Of a stretch of DNA of 59,067 nucleotides, positions 16,429-23,596 are shown piece by piece. Made by a program: the position numbers and the translations under genes. Positions within the stretch are counted from its first letter, which is position 1, and the number at the start of each line of letters is the position of its first letter. The notes beneath the pieces are model-generated. The model was given only the letters and a program-made list of their open reading frames with translations, was not told the origin of the DNA and made no database searches. This DNA comes from JABCPE02 sp963506915 (GTDB taxonomy: Bacteria > Bacteroidota > Bacteroidia > Flavobacteriales > Weeksellaceae): contig CAUORE010000008.1 in the NCBI GenBank assembly GCA_963506915.1, positions 1 to 59,067 on the forward strand, in the 5' to 3' direction.

Positions 16429-16665
16429 TTATTTTTCAACTGAGAGCGAAACAAGTTCAGATAAATTTATTTCCAAATGCTGGGCTATTTTATAAAGTGT
16501 GTAGATATTCGGACAGGTTTTCCCTGCTTCTATCCTGCTCATATTGGATTTTTCAAAATCACAAGCATACGCCAAGTCCACCTGCGAGATATTTTTGCTC
16601 TCGCGAAGTTCTTTTATGCGCCTGCCTATTTTTACCTGAAGTGATAATTTATCCAATCTGAACAA
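16429..16665 (-). CDS. XRE-family HTH transcriptional regulator
   Basis: A 78-residue Cro/C1-type DNA-binding protein covering a single helix-turn-helix (GRRIKELRESKNISQVDLAYAC, then KSNMSRIEAGKTCPNIYTL). An in-frame stop (TAG) lies immediately upstream, and no ATG precedes the domain, so translation must begin at TTG 16665. The intergenic space to the divergent membrane gene contains a perfect inverted repeat, which is the likely operator. The single-domain size suggests a local repressor acting on itself and on the gene at 16759. Confidence 0.85.
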   Translation of the reverse strand: MFRLDKLSLQVKIGRRIKELRESKNISQVDLAYACDFEKSNMSRIEAGKTCPNIYTLYKIAQHLEINLSELVSLSVEK

Positions 16666-16684
16666 CTATATTAGTTGACAAATT

Positions 16685-16740
16685 TGATAACTATTCCTCT
16701 TTTTAAAGTTATCATTTTTGATAACTTCTGTTTATATTTG
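16685..16740 (+). promoter_or_regulatory. XRE operator and overlapping promoter
   Basis: AAGTTATCA (16706-16714) and TGATAACTT (16719-16727) form a perfect inverted repeat with a 4-nt spacer; an extra half-site TGATAACT lies at 16685-16692. The -7 element TATATTTG (16733-16740) follows 5 nt later, 18 nt before the ATG at 16759. A repressor on the palindrome would cover the -33 region. Confidence 0.65.
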
Positions 16741-16758
16741 CTGAAAAATTTACATTTT

Positions 16759-17487
16759 ATGGAAGCAGAAACAACAAATAATATTAACAATTTTAGTTAT
16801 ATATTCTGGATATTAGGAGGAATAACTATATCATGTATTATAACCCTTACCGCCAAAAGTATAAAAAAACACACTTTCAAAAACATACTAACCCAAGCTT
16901 TTTTACATTCATCCTTCATCACTTTATCAAATAATTTATATAAAATAAACCTATATAACAACCATCCTTATCACTTGACCCCTCCCGAAAGTATTTACTA
17001 TAAAATCATGGTAAGTATTTTATGTATCATTATATGTTTGATTTTAATTTATGTAATTTATGAAAAACCTAAAGATGACAAGTTTATGGAAATTGACCAA
17101 AGTATTACAAATTATTTAAATTATTTTGAACTTACTACACAAAAACTAGCACAACAAAAAGAAAATTTAAAAAACGCCCTACAAAGTGAACTCATCTCTC
17201 AAAACGAATATGAAGAAAAACTAAAACAAATAGAAACTAAAATAGAAAAAGAACACCAAATAACTGAAAGAATAAAAGAACACCAAACCAAAGTAGAAAA
17301 ATTAAAAAGCTTTGAACAAAAAAAGGAAGATTTACTAAAACTTTATAGCAATCAAGTTTTAGTTCATTCCGAATATACTGCAAAACTAGAAGAATTAAAA
17401 AAAGAAGAATTTTTAGGTCTCAAAGAAATTCATAATGATTGGGGAAATATAAAAATAATGATAAATCAATACCTTAAAATGAAGTAA
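16759..17487 (+). CDS. Membrane protein with cytosolic coiled coil and SHOCT-like repeats
   Basis: A 242-residue protein from ATG 16759. The first half has two or three transmembrane helices (FSYIFWILGGITISCIITL; MVSILCIIICLILIYVIY). The second half is a long charged coiled coil. Within it two segments look like SHOCT modules, short helical oligomerisation motifs: LQSELISQNEYEEKLKQIE and LYSNQVLVHSEYTAKLEELK. It is divergent from the XRE gene and its promoter is embedded in the presumed operator. No family is recognised; role unknown. Confidence 0.6.
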   Translation: MEAETTNNINNFSYIFWILGGITISCIITLTAKSIKKHTFKNILTQAFLHSSFITLSNNLYKINLYNNHPYHLTPPESIYYKIMVSILCIIICLILIYVIYEKPKDDKFMEIDQSITNYLNYFELTTQKLAQQKENLKNALQSELISQNEYEEKLKQIETKIEKEHQITERIKEHQTKVEKLKSFEQKKEDLLKLYSNQVLVHSEYTAKLEELKKEEFLGLKEIHNDWGNIKIMINQYLKMK

Positions 17488-17490
17488 TAA

Positions 17491-17519
17491 AAAAAGATTA
17501 CCATTTGGTAATCTTTTTA
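17491..17519. terminator. Bidirectional terminator
   Basis: Stem AAAAAGATTACC/GGTAATCTTTTT between the converging 16759 gene and ndk. Confidence 0.85.
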
Positions 17520-17528
17520 TTTGTTTAA

Positions 17529-17948
17529 TTAGAAAATTTCTCTTCCTGAGAAGTGGAATGCAGCTTCTATTTGTGCATTTTCATCAGAGTCAGAACCATG
17601 AACAGCGTTTTCTCCTACGCTTCTTGCGAACATTTTTCTGATAGTTCCTTCTGCTGCTTCTGCTGGGTTAGTAGCACCGATCAATTTTCTGAAATCTTCT
17701 ACTGCATTGTCTTTTTCCAAAACAGCTGCTACGATAGGCCCAGAAGACATAAACTCTACTAATTCTCCATAGAATGGTCTCTCTGCGTGAACTTCATAGA
17801 ATTTTTTAGCATCAGCTACAGTAAGCTGAGTAAGTTTCATTGCTTTAATTTTAAATCCAGCTTCTGAAATTTTTCCTAAAATTGCTCCGATATGCCCGTC
17901 TGCTACTGCATCTGGCTTAATCATTGTAAATGTAATCTTTCCTGCCAT
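17529..17948 (-). CDS. ndk: Nucleoside diphosphate kinase
   Basis: A 139-residue enzyme that transfers the gamma phosphate between nucleoside triphosphates and diphosphates through a phosphohistidine. Visible features are TFTMIKPDAVADGHIG, the substrate loop ERPFYGELVEFMSSGP, and the catalytic histidine in NAVHGSDS near the C-terminus. Length matches the family. The ATG at 17948 gives the standard start; the upstream in-frame codons are not conserved. A -7 element sits 21 nt upstream. It is transcribed alone, towards the terminator at 17491. Confidence 0.97.
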   Translation of the reverse strand: MAGKITFTMIKPDAVADGHIGAILGKISEAGFKIKAMKLTQLTVADAKKFYEVHAERPFYGELVEFMSSGPIVAAVLEKDNAVEDFRKLIGATNPAEAAEGTIRKMFARSVGENAVHGSDSDENAQIEAAFHFSGREIF

Positions 17949-17969
17949 TTTCTTAAAATTTATTTTCCG

Positions 17970-17977
17970 CAAAAATA
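17970..17977 (-). promoter_or_regulatory. -7 element of ndk
   Basis: Minus-strand TATTTTTG, 21 nt before the start codon. Confidence 0.55.
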
Positions 17978-18018
17978 CGATTTAATTTTCACATATGTAT
18001 ATTTGTTTTTAATATTTT

Positions 18019-18034
18019 TGGCACGGTATTTGAT
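18019..18034 (+). promoter_or_regulatory. Sigma-54-like -24/-12 promoter, copy A
   Basis: TGGCACG-N4-TTGAT, against the consensus TGGCACG-N4-TTGCW. The GG and GA dinucleotides have the required 10-nt spacing. A primary-sigma -7 element (TATATTTG, 17998-18005) also lies just upstream of this copy only. Confidence 0.6.
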
Positions 18035-18044
18035 AAATGTGATA

Positions 18045-18131
18045 AAGAGTAGATTCTCATGTTTAATTTGAGTTTTCATGGTTATTAGTTTTTACCTCCT
18101 GTAAATTTTAATTTGCAGGAGGTTTTTTATT
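18045..18131 (+). ncRNA. Putative small RNA / micro-peptide transcript, copy A
   Basis: If the -12 element places +1 about 12 nt downstream, transcription starts near 18045 and ends at the hairpin at 18094-18130, giving a transcript of about 85 nt. It contains a 9-codon frame at 18059-18088 (MFNLSFHGY, stop TAG) with GAG-rich sequence before it. The same arrangement recurs in copy B. It could act as a regulatory RNA, encode a micro-peptide, or both; I do not recognise the family. It lies between ndk and rnpB. Confidence 0.5.
18094..18130 (+). terminator. Terminator of small-RNA copy A
   Basis: Stem ACCTCCTGTAAAT/ATTTGCAGGAGGT with a T6 run. One G-T pair; copy B has its G-T pair at a different position, so pairing is kept. 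Confidence 0.85.
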
Positions 18132-18159
18132 TTTAACTTTTTAAATTTAATTTTAAGTT

Positions 18160-18175
18160 TGGCACGGTATTTGAT
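18160..18175 (+). promoter_or_regulatory. Sigma-54-like -24/-12 promoter, copy B
   Basis: TGGCACG-N4-TTGAT with the same spacing as in copy A. Confidence 0.6.
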
Positions 18176-18185
18176 AAATGTGATA

Positions 18186-18272
18186 AAGAGTAGATTCTCA
18201 TGTTTAATTTGAGTTTTCATGGTTATTAGTTTTTACCTCTTGTAAATTTAAAATTTACAGGAGGTTTTTTTA
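18186..18272 (+). ncRNA. Putative small RNA / micro-peptide transcript, copy B
   Basis: Predicted from the copy B promoter to the hairpin at 18235-18271. The 9-codon frame MFNLSFHGY is at 18200-18229. No primary-sigma -7 element is seen upstream of this copy, so its expression would depend on the sigma-54-like promoter or on read-through from copy A. Confidence 0.5.
18235..18271 (+). terminator. Terminator of small-RNA copy B
   Basis: Stem ACCTCTTGTAAATT/AATTTACAGGAGGT followed by seven T residues. Confidence 0.85.
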
Positions 18273-18290
18273 TTTTCAATTTTTTAATTC

Positions 18291-18298
18291 TATATTTG
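18291..18298 (+). promoter_or_regulatory. -7 element of rnpB
   Basis: TATATTTG, 4 nt before the predicted 5' end of the RNase P RNA. This calibrates where transcription starts after such elements. Confidence 0.7.
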
Positions 18299-18302
18299 CC
18301 GT

Positions 18303-18604
18303 GACAAGTGCGGCTTGTTGATTTCATTTATGAAATAGGAAAGTCTGGACACCACAGAGCAGCATAGCGGGTAACGCCCGTCCGTAGCGATACGAGGACA
18401 AGTGCAACAGAAAGCAAGTACAGTACGGCTGTAGTGAAATCAGGTAAACTCTATGCGGTGCAACACTAAGTATATCGGCAACTAAGGGTAGCTCGTCCAA
18501 TGCCGAGGGGTAAGTGGCTAAAGTTTTATAGCAATATAAAATGTAGATAAATAACAAGCACTTTGATTTTTCAAAGGACAGAATCCGGCTTATAGCACTT
18601 GTCT
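18303..18604 (+). ncRNA. rnpB: RNase P RNA (M1, class A)
   Basis: The catalytic RNA of RNase P, which matures the 5' ends of tRNAs. The ends pair (GACAAGTGC at 18303-18311 with GCACTTGTC at 18595-18603, helix P1). The conserved core is visible: AGGAAAGTCTGGACACCACAG-like sequence near 18338-18358, the GGGTAACGCCCG hairpin, GTGCAACAGAAAGCAAGTA-type segment, and ACAGAATCCGGCTTATAG near 18578-18595. Length about 300 nt is at the short end for class A, as in other Flavobacteriia. No terminator is seen before the riboswitch that follows. Confidence 0.95.
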
Positions 18605-18606
18605 TT

Positions 18607-18770
18607 ATTATATTTTGGTTCTATTGAGAAATAGATGAAAAGGGAATCGGGCGAAAATCCCGAGCTGTCCCCGCAACTGTAAATTGCAAAAAAAAGTTTC
18701 TACAAAAATGCCACTGCTCAGGCGGGAAGGTGTAGAAATGCAAAAGCCAGGAGACCTGCCAGATATAAAT
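18607..18770 (+). promoter_or_regulatory. Cobalamin (B12) riboswitch
   Basis: The core is clear: GGGAATCGGGCGAAAATCCC near 18642, GAGCTGTCCCCGCAACTGTAA near 18662, GCCACTG near 18710, GGGAAGGTG near 18724, and the B12 box AAGCCAGGAGACCTGCC at 18744-18760. A weak P1 may form between 18608-18613 and 18763-18768. It controls the adjacent btuB gene, presumably repressing it when cobalamin is bound. A real Shine-Dalgarno (GGAGG, 18788-18792) lies in a small hairpin downstream, pointing to translational control. It begins within a few nt of the 3' end of rnpB. Confidence 0.93.
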
Positions 18771-18804
18771 TTAATAACAAAACTTTCGGAGGAAAAGTAG
18801 AATT

Positions 18805-20625
18805 ATGATTAAAAAGTATATTTCCCTAATCGTTTTGGGGACTGTCTCCTTTGCCCATGCACAAGAGAAAAAAATAGATACAGTTTTTATTTCAGATAAA
18901 AAACTGAACGAATCTGTACATTTCCAGAAGGTTATCAATCTTTCTGACAATATTCATAAAAACACCAGCAATCTTTCGGAAACCCTTCGGTTTTCTACAC
19001 CTCTCTACATCAAAGAAAATGGAAGAGGAATGGTGTCTTCGCCCTCTTTTCGTGGGACAACTGCACAACAGACAGCTTTCATCTGGAACGGCATCAATAT
19101 CAATTCCTTGTTTTTAGGGCAGGGAGATATTAATAATATTGGACTTCTTAATTTTGATAAAATCAGCGGAAAAGCTGGTGGAGGAAGCATTTCCTACGGC
19201 ACAGGCGCCATCGGCGGAACGATACACCTGGATGATAAAATCCATTTCGGAAAAGGATTTAACGGGAATTTATTCTCGGAATTTGGGTCTTTTAACACTT
19301 TAAATTCGGCTTTAAAAATAGCTTACAGCAATGATAATTTCTCTGTAAAACTAAACACCGCCCTTTCCAAAAGCGAAAACAACTACGAAGTCCCAAAAGA
19401 AAAATACATCAACAGAAACGGAGCTTACTACCAGTACAACTACTCTATTTCTGCTGCCTATCGTTTTAATGACCATCAGAAAATCGCGATGTTTTCGCTT
19501 TGGAATACAGGATTACAACATTATCCTATTTTTTCTGAAAGCCAGACAAAAGCGAAATATGTCACTGATGGACTGAAAACCATGATTAACTGGCAGAGCA
19601 ATTACAGCAATTTTCATAATGATTTGAAACTGGCTTTTCTGAGCGAAAAATACGATTATTACACCGATATAAATTTACCCAAAAGCAATGGAGCCGAAGG
19701 AAAAACTTGGCTCATCCGCAATAATTTTTCTTATCAAAAACCTAATAATTTCAGCATAAATCTAATCAGCGAATACCAATACAATTCCGCCGAGGGATAT
19801 TCCTCTGGAATCACAAACCCTAAGAGAAACACTGGTTATCTGGCGATTACGGCTAATAAAAATTTATTTTCGCGCCTCTATATAGAAGGCTCACTCAGGA
19901 AAGATTTGGTAGAAAATATAGAAAGTCCTTATCTTTTTTTCGTGGGCTCTCGTATAGATTTTACTAAAAATTATTCATTAAAACTAAACGCTTCTAAAAA
20001 TTTTAGATATCCTACTTTTAACGACTTATACTGGCAGCCAGGTGGAAATCTGCACCTAAAACCAGAGACTGCATACCAGTTTGAAATCAATCATTTATTC
20101 AAGTTTAAAAACCTGAATATAGATATTGTTTCTTTTTATAACGATATAGAAAATCTTATCCAGTGGCTGCCTACTTCTTCTGGATATTGGTCGCCATTTA
20201 ACAGCAAAAAAATTCGCTCCTTTGGTGGTGAAATTTATGCCGATTATACCCATAACATAGGCAGAAACACTTTGAAAATAAGCCTTTCTTATGCCTATAC
20301 CAACTCCAAAGACACAGAAAAAAACAAATTTCTTTCTTATGTCCCAAAGCACAAAGCCAATGGACTTATTTCACTGAAAAACAAATATTTAAACCTATTC
20401 ATCCAAGGAATGTTCACCAGCGAAGTTTTCACAACTACCGATGAGAATAAAAACTACCAGCTACCTCATTACACCATTGTAAACACAGGAGTTGAGTTTT
20501 ATTTAAAGAAAAACATCACTTTAGGTGGAAAGATTAACAATATTCTAAATCAAGTCTATAAAACCAGCGACTACTATCCGCTGCCTTTGAGAAACTATAA
20601 TATCAATTTTAATATCAATTTTTAA
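18805..20625 (+). CDS. btuB: TonB-dependent vitamin B12 receptor BtuB
   Basis: A 606-residue outer-membrane receptor. Signal peptide at 1-19, a TonB-box-like segment (KIDTVFISDKKLNES), a plug domain (about 40-145, with GRGMVSSPSFRGTTAQQTAF and the ISYGTGAIGGTIHLDD end), then a 22-strand barrel with RNFRYPTFNDLYWQPGGN-type strands and a terminal NFNINF. The riboswitch upstream and the propeller lipoprotein downstream make cobalamin (or cobinamide) the likely ligand. It imports B12 into the periplasm using TonB energy. The ATG is 12 nt after GGAGG. Confidence 0.92.
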   Translation: MIKKYISLIVLGTVSFAHAQEKKIDTVFISDKKLNESVHFQKVINLSDNIHKNTSNLSETLRFSTPLYIKENGRGMVSSPSFRGTTAQQTAFIWNGININSLFLGQGDINNIGLLNFDKISGKAGGGSISYGTGAIGGTIHLDDKIHFGKGFNGNLFSEFGSFNTLNSALKIAYSNDNFSVKLNTALSKSENNYEVPKEKYINRNGAYYQYNYSISAAYRFNDHQKIAMFSLWNTGLQHYPIFSESQTKAKYVTDGLKTMINWQSNYSNFHNDLKLAFLSEKYDYYTDINLPKSNGAEGKTWLIRNNFSYQKPNNFSINLISEYQYNSAEGYSSGITNPKRNTGYLAITANKNLFSRLYIEGSLRKDLVENIESPYLFFVGSRIDFTKNYSLKLNASKNFRYPTFNDLYWQPGGNLHLKPETAYQFEINHLFKFKNLNIDIVSFYNDIENLIQWLPTSSGYWSPFNSKKIRSFGGEIYADYTHNIGRNTLKISLSYAYTNSKDTEKNKFLSYVPKHKANGLISLKNKYLNLFIQGMFTSEVFTTTDENKNYQLPHYTIVNTGVEFYLKKNITLGGKINNILNQVYKTSDYYPLPLRNYNINFNINF

Positions 20626-20638
20626 TAATTTACATTCT

Positions 20639-21679
20639 ATGAAAAATTTGAAAATTACAGGGCTTATCGCTCTTTTAGCCCTAACGGCTGTTTCTTGTAA
20701 CCGAGATGAAGCAGATGCTATCATTCCTGCAGAAAAGCACGAAAACGGAATTCTCGTAGCAAATGAAGGTAAATTCGGAACTCCCAATGCAGAACTAAGC
20801 TACATCAGCAGAGGGTTTTCCTCCATCAAAAACGACATCTACAAAACTACGAATGGAGAAAACCTAGGAGATGTCCTTCAGCATGTGAATTTCCACAATG
20901 GAGAAGCCTATCTTGTGGTGAATAATTCTAACAAAATCATCGTCACTGACAGATATACTTTCCAGAAAAAAGCTGAAATCACACAAGATGTTAAAAATCC
21001 TCGTTACATCACTTTCGTAGGAAATCAGGCCTATGTTACCAACAGCACTTACGGCGGAGAACAAAGCGTAACTATTTATAATACAGAGAATAACAGTCTA
21101 ATTAAAAAAATCCCTAGCAGTGATACTGTTGAAAGAATCGTAACTGCTGGAACCAATGTATTTGTTCAAAATGCAAGTTTTGGAACAGGAAACAAGCTGA
21201 CTATCATTTCCTCTACTTCTAACAATGTAACGGGAACCATCACCATTCCTAATGGAGCTATCAACAAAACCATTTCCTACAACAGTGATGTCTATGTAAT
21301 TGCAGGAAAAGCTACCGAAGCTGATTCCTATATTTACAAATATAATTCCAGCGGAAACCTCACAAGTACGATAGCTCTCACAGGAATAATAAATGCTAAC
21401 AACATCGAAATAGACAATGGATACATCTATTTCACAGCAGGAACTGGAGTATATTCTATGCCGATTTCTTCCAGCACCGCTCCAAGCAGTCCTATATTTA
21501 GTGTTGCAGAAAACGGATATTCCACTCTTTATGGATTTAATGTGATTGATGGGCTTATATACATTTCCGATGCCAAAGGATTTACTCAAGCCAGCGAGGT
21601 AAGTATCTATACTCCTTCAGGAATTCGTATAAAAACTTTCTCTTCAGGAAGAGGAACGAACGCTTTCTACAAAAATTAA
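20639..21679 (+). CDS. BtuG-like cobalamin-binding surface lipoprotein
   Basis: A 346-residue lipoprotein (lipobox LTAVSC, cysteine 20) whose mature part is a beta-propeller of YncE/DUF5074 type: repeated blades such as VNFHNGEAYLVVNNSNKIIVTD and PRYITFVGNQAYVTNSTYGG. In Bacteroides the propeller lipoprotein BtuG caps BtuB and captures B12 at the cell surface with extreme affinity. The immediate position 13 nt after btuB, under the same riboswitch, supports that role here, although sequence similarity alone would not prove it. Confidence 0.75.
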   Translation: MKNLKITGLIALLALTAVSCNRDEADAIIPAEKHENGILVANEGKFGTPNAELSYISRGFSSIKNDIYKTTNGENLGDVLQHVNFHNGEAYLVVNNSNKIIVTDRYTFQKKAEITQDVKNPRYITFVGNQAYVTNSTYGGEQSVTIYNTENNSLIKKIPSSDTVERIVTAGTNVFVQNASFGTGNKLTIISSTSNNVTGTITIPNGAINKTISYNSDVYVIAGKATEADSYIYKYNSSGNLTSTIALTGIINANNIEIDNGYIYFTAGTGVYSMPISSSTAPSSPIFSVAENGYSTLYGFNVIDGLIYISDAKGFTQASEVSIYTPSGIRIKTFSSGRGTNAFYKN

Positions 21680-21686
21680 AAATAAA

Positions 21687-21720
21687 AAAAATTGGGCTTA
21701 GATAAGTCCAATTTTTTTTG
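21687..21720. terminator. Bidirectional terminator
   Basis: Stem AAATTGGGCTTA/TAAGTCCAATTT with T-runs, between the lipoprotein gene and the converging CCA enzyme; it overlaps the last codons of the latter. Confidence 0.8.
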
Positions 21721-23113
21721 CTTCTTGTATTACTAATTCTTTTGCGGCTTCATGTTCATTAGGAATTTCTCCCTCCAAAACTGCCTCTTTTACTCTTTCC
21801 TTCAAAATTCCTATCTCTCTGCCAGGCTTCAGGTTAAACATCTGCATAATCTCCTCGCCTGTTATTGGTGGCTGAAAATTTCTAACATGGTCTTTTTCCT
21901 CTACTTCTTTTATTTTTTTCGCCACATATTCAAAATTCTTCTTGAATTTTTCCTGCTTGTAAGAGTTTTTTGTTGTGATATCTGCTTTACAAAGGGTAAA
22001 CAAATCCTCCAAATCTTCTCCTGCATCAAACAACATCCTGCGCAGCGCACTATCCGAAACATCATCTGAAATCAGCGCAATCGGTCTGGAAGACAATTTC
22101 ACCATTTTTTGAACATATTTCATATCCTTTCCTAGTGGAAGTTTCAGCCTTTGGAATATAGTTTTCACCATTTTTGACCCTAAAAACTCATGCCCGTGGA
22201 ATGTCCATCCTGTTCCTTTTACATATTTTTTTGTCGGAGCTTTGCCCACATCATGCAGCAGCGCTGCCCATCTCAGCCAAAGATTATCCGTGTTTTTTGA
22301 AATGTTATCCACCACTTCCAGCGTATGCCAGAAGTTATCTTTATGTTTATGTCCCTCTACTTCTTCTATCCCTTCTAATACTGTCAGCTCTGGTAAAACA
22401 ATATCCAAAAGCCCTGTTTTTTTCATAATTTCCAATCCCACAGAAGGTTTTTCAGACAGCATAATTTTGTTAAACTCCACCATTATCCGCTCCACAGTAA
22501 TTATTTCTATTCTTTTTGCTTCTTTTTCTATAGCTTCCAATGATTTTTGCTCTATTGAAAAACCAAGCGTAGAAGCAAACCTAATGGCGCGCATCATTCT
22601 CAAAGGGTCATCCGAATAAGTTTGGACTGGTTCTAGTGGAGTTCGAAGTATCTTCTGCTCCATATCTTCCATCCCATTAAACGGGTCTATAAGTTCTCCA
22701 AAATTATCTTTATTAAGGGAAATCGCCATCGCATTTACCGTGAAGTCTCTGCGTTTTTGGTCATCTTCTAATGTCCCTTGTTCTACCTGAGGATTGCGGC
22801 TGTCAGCACTATAGCTTTCCTTTCTTGCGCCCACAAATTCCAGTTCTAAATTTTCATAACGAAACATCGCTGTTCCATAAGTTTTGAAAATAGAAACTTT
22901 AGTTTCAGGATTGATACTTTTTGCAACAGTTTGTGCCAGTTCTATTCCACTGCTTTCCGTTACGAAATCTATATCTGTAGGAGATTTTCTACCGAGCAGC
23001 AAGTCTCGGACATACCCACCGACAATATATACAGACTGTTCTCTATCATGGGCAACCTGAGAAATTATTTTGAATATTTTTAGATTTTTATTTTGTGTAA
23101 GATTTACTTTCAT
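21698..23113 (-). CDS. CCA tRNA nucleotidyltransferase (HD-domain type)
   Basis: A 471-residue enzyme that adds or repairs the 3' CCA of tRNAs. The class II nucleotidyltransferase head is at about 25-150 (VGGYVRDLLLGRKSPTDIDFV with the metal-binding DxD, then RRDFTVNAMAI), the neck/body follows (DPLRMMRAIRFASTLGF), and an HD domain sits at about 255-370 (LRWAALLHDVGKAPT). CCA is not encoded by the two tRNA genes just upstream, so the cell depends on this activity. Start at ATG 23113; GTG 23116 is one codon earlier. Confidence 0.92.
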   Translation of the reverse strand: MKVNLTQNKNLKIFKIISQVAHDREQSVYIVGGYVRDLLLGRKSPTDIDFVTESSGIELAQTVAKSINPETKVSIFKTYGTAMFRYENLELEFVGARKESYSADSRNPQVEQGTLEDDQKRRDFTVNAMAISLNKDNFGELIDPFNGMEDMEQKILRTPLEPVQTYSDDPLRMMRAIRFASTLGFSIEQKSLEAIEKEAKRIEIITVERIMVEFNKIMLSEKPSVGLEIMKKTGLLDIVLPELTVLEGIEEVEGHKHKDNFWHTLEVVDNISKNTDNLWLRWAALLHDVGKAPTKKYVKGTGWTFHGHEFLGSKMVKTIFQRLKLPLGKDMKYVQKMVKLSSRPIALISDDVSDSALRRMLFDAGEDLEDLFTLCKADITTKNSYKQEKFKKNFEYVAKKIKEVEEKDHVRNFQPPITGEEIMQMFNLKPGREIGILKERVKEAVLEGEIPNEHEAAKELVIQEAKKIGLI

Positions 23114-23162
23114 CACATAAAAGGATATTCGTAATTAAGAAAAACATTGATAAAAGTAACAA

Positions 23163-23193
23163 AAAGACCTTTGATAGTTACCAAAGGTCTTTC
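23163..23193 (-). terminator. Terminator of the tRNA-Glu/rpsT region
   Basis: Stem AAAGACCTTTG/CAAAGGTCTTT just downstream of the second minus-strand tRNA-Glu. Confidence 0.8.
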
Positions 23194-23198
23194 TTTTG

Positions 23199-23270
23199 TA
23201 GCCCGTAGGGGAATCGAACCCCTCTTGCAAGAATGAAAATCTTGAGTCCTAACCGATAGACGAACGGGCC
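23199..23270 (-). tRNA. tRNA-Glu (UUC), distal copy
   Basis: 72 nt, full cloverleaf on the minus strand: acceptor GGCCCGT/ACGGGCT, D arm TCTATCGGTTAGGA, anticodon arm CAAGA-TTTTCAT-TCTTG with anticodon TTC, and T arm GGGGTTCGATTCCCC. No CCA encoded. Identical in sequence to the copy at 23597. Confidence 0.97.
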
Positions 23271-23282
23271 AACTATACTTTC

Positions 23283-23537
23283 TTATGCTAATTTATTAAC
23301 ATGTTTTGCTAATTTACTCTTCAAATTAGCTGCTTTGTTTTTGTGGATAATATTTCTTTTTACTAATTTATCCAACAAAGAAACTACTTTTGGTAATTGT
23401 TCCAATGCAACAGCTTTACTTTCTTCATTTCTTAATACTTTCATAGCTGTTCTAGCAGTTTTATGATAGTATCTGTTTCTCACTCTTCTTTTTTCAGACT
23501 GTCTAATTCTTTTTAATGCTGACTTGTGATTTGCCAT
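23283..23537 (-). CDS. rpsT: 30S ribosomal protein S20
   Basis: An 84-residue basic helical protein beginning ANHKSALKRIRQSEKRRVRN, the standard S20 start, and keeping the RTAMKVLRNEESK and IIHKNKAANLKSKLAKHVN helices. It binds 16S rRNA early in 30S assembly. It lies between two identical tRNA-Glu genes on the same strand, 60 nt after the first and 13 nt before the second, so all three are probably cotranscribed. Confidence 0.97.
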   Translation of the reverse strand: MANHKSALKRIRQSEKRRVRNRYYHKTARTAMKVLRNEESKAVALEQLPKVVSLLDKLVKRNIIHKNKAANLKSKLAKHVNKLA

Positions 23538-23596
23538 AATCTTTTAAATATTTTACAAAGTAAATTTATTACTACTACTATTTTAAATTTAAAAAG

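Larger units (their letters stand above)
18018..18130 (+). repeat. Tandem small-RNA unit, copy A
   Basis: From TTGGCACGG to ACCTC (18018-18098, 81 bp) this is identical to 18159-18239. It includes a sigma-54-like promoter, a 9-codon open frame and the left arm of a terminator. The copies are 141 bp apart. Confidence 0.9.
18159..18271 (+). repeat. Tandem small-RNA unit, copy B
   Basis: Second unit, identical to copy A over its first 81 bp and differing mainly in the terminator loop. Confidence 0.9.

Noticed and set aside
18324..18557. A minus-strand open frame of 77 codons
   Set aside because: It lies entirely inside rnpB, whose structure explains the sequence.
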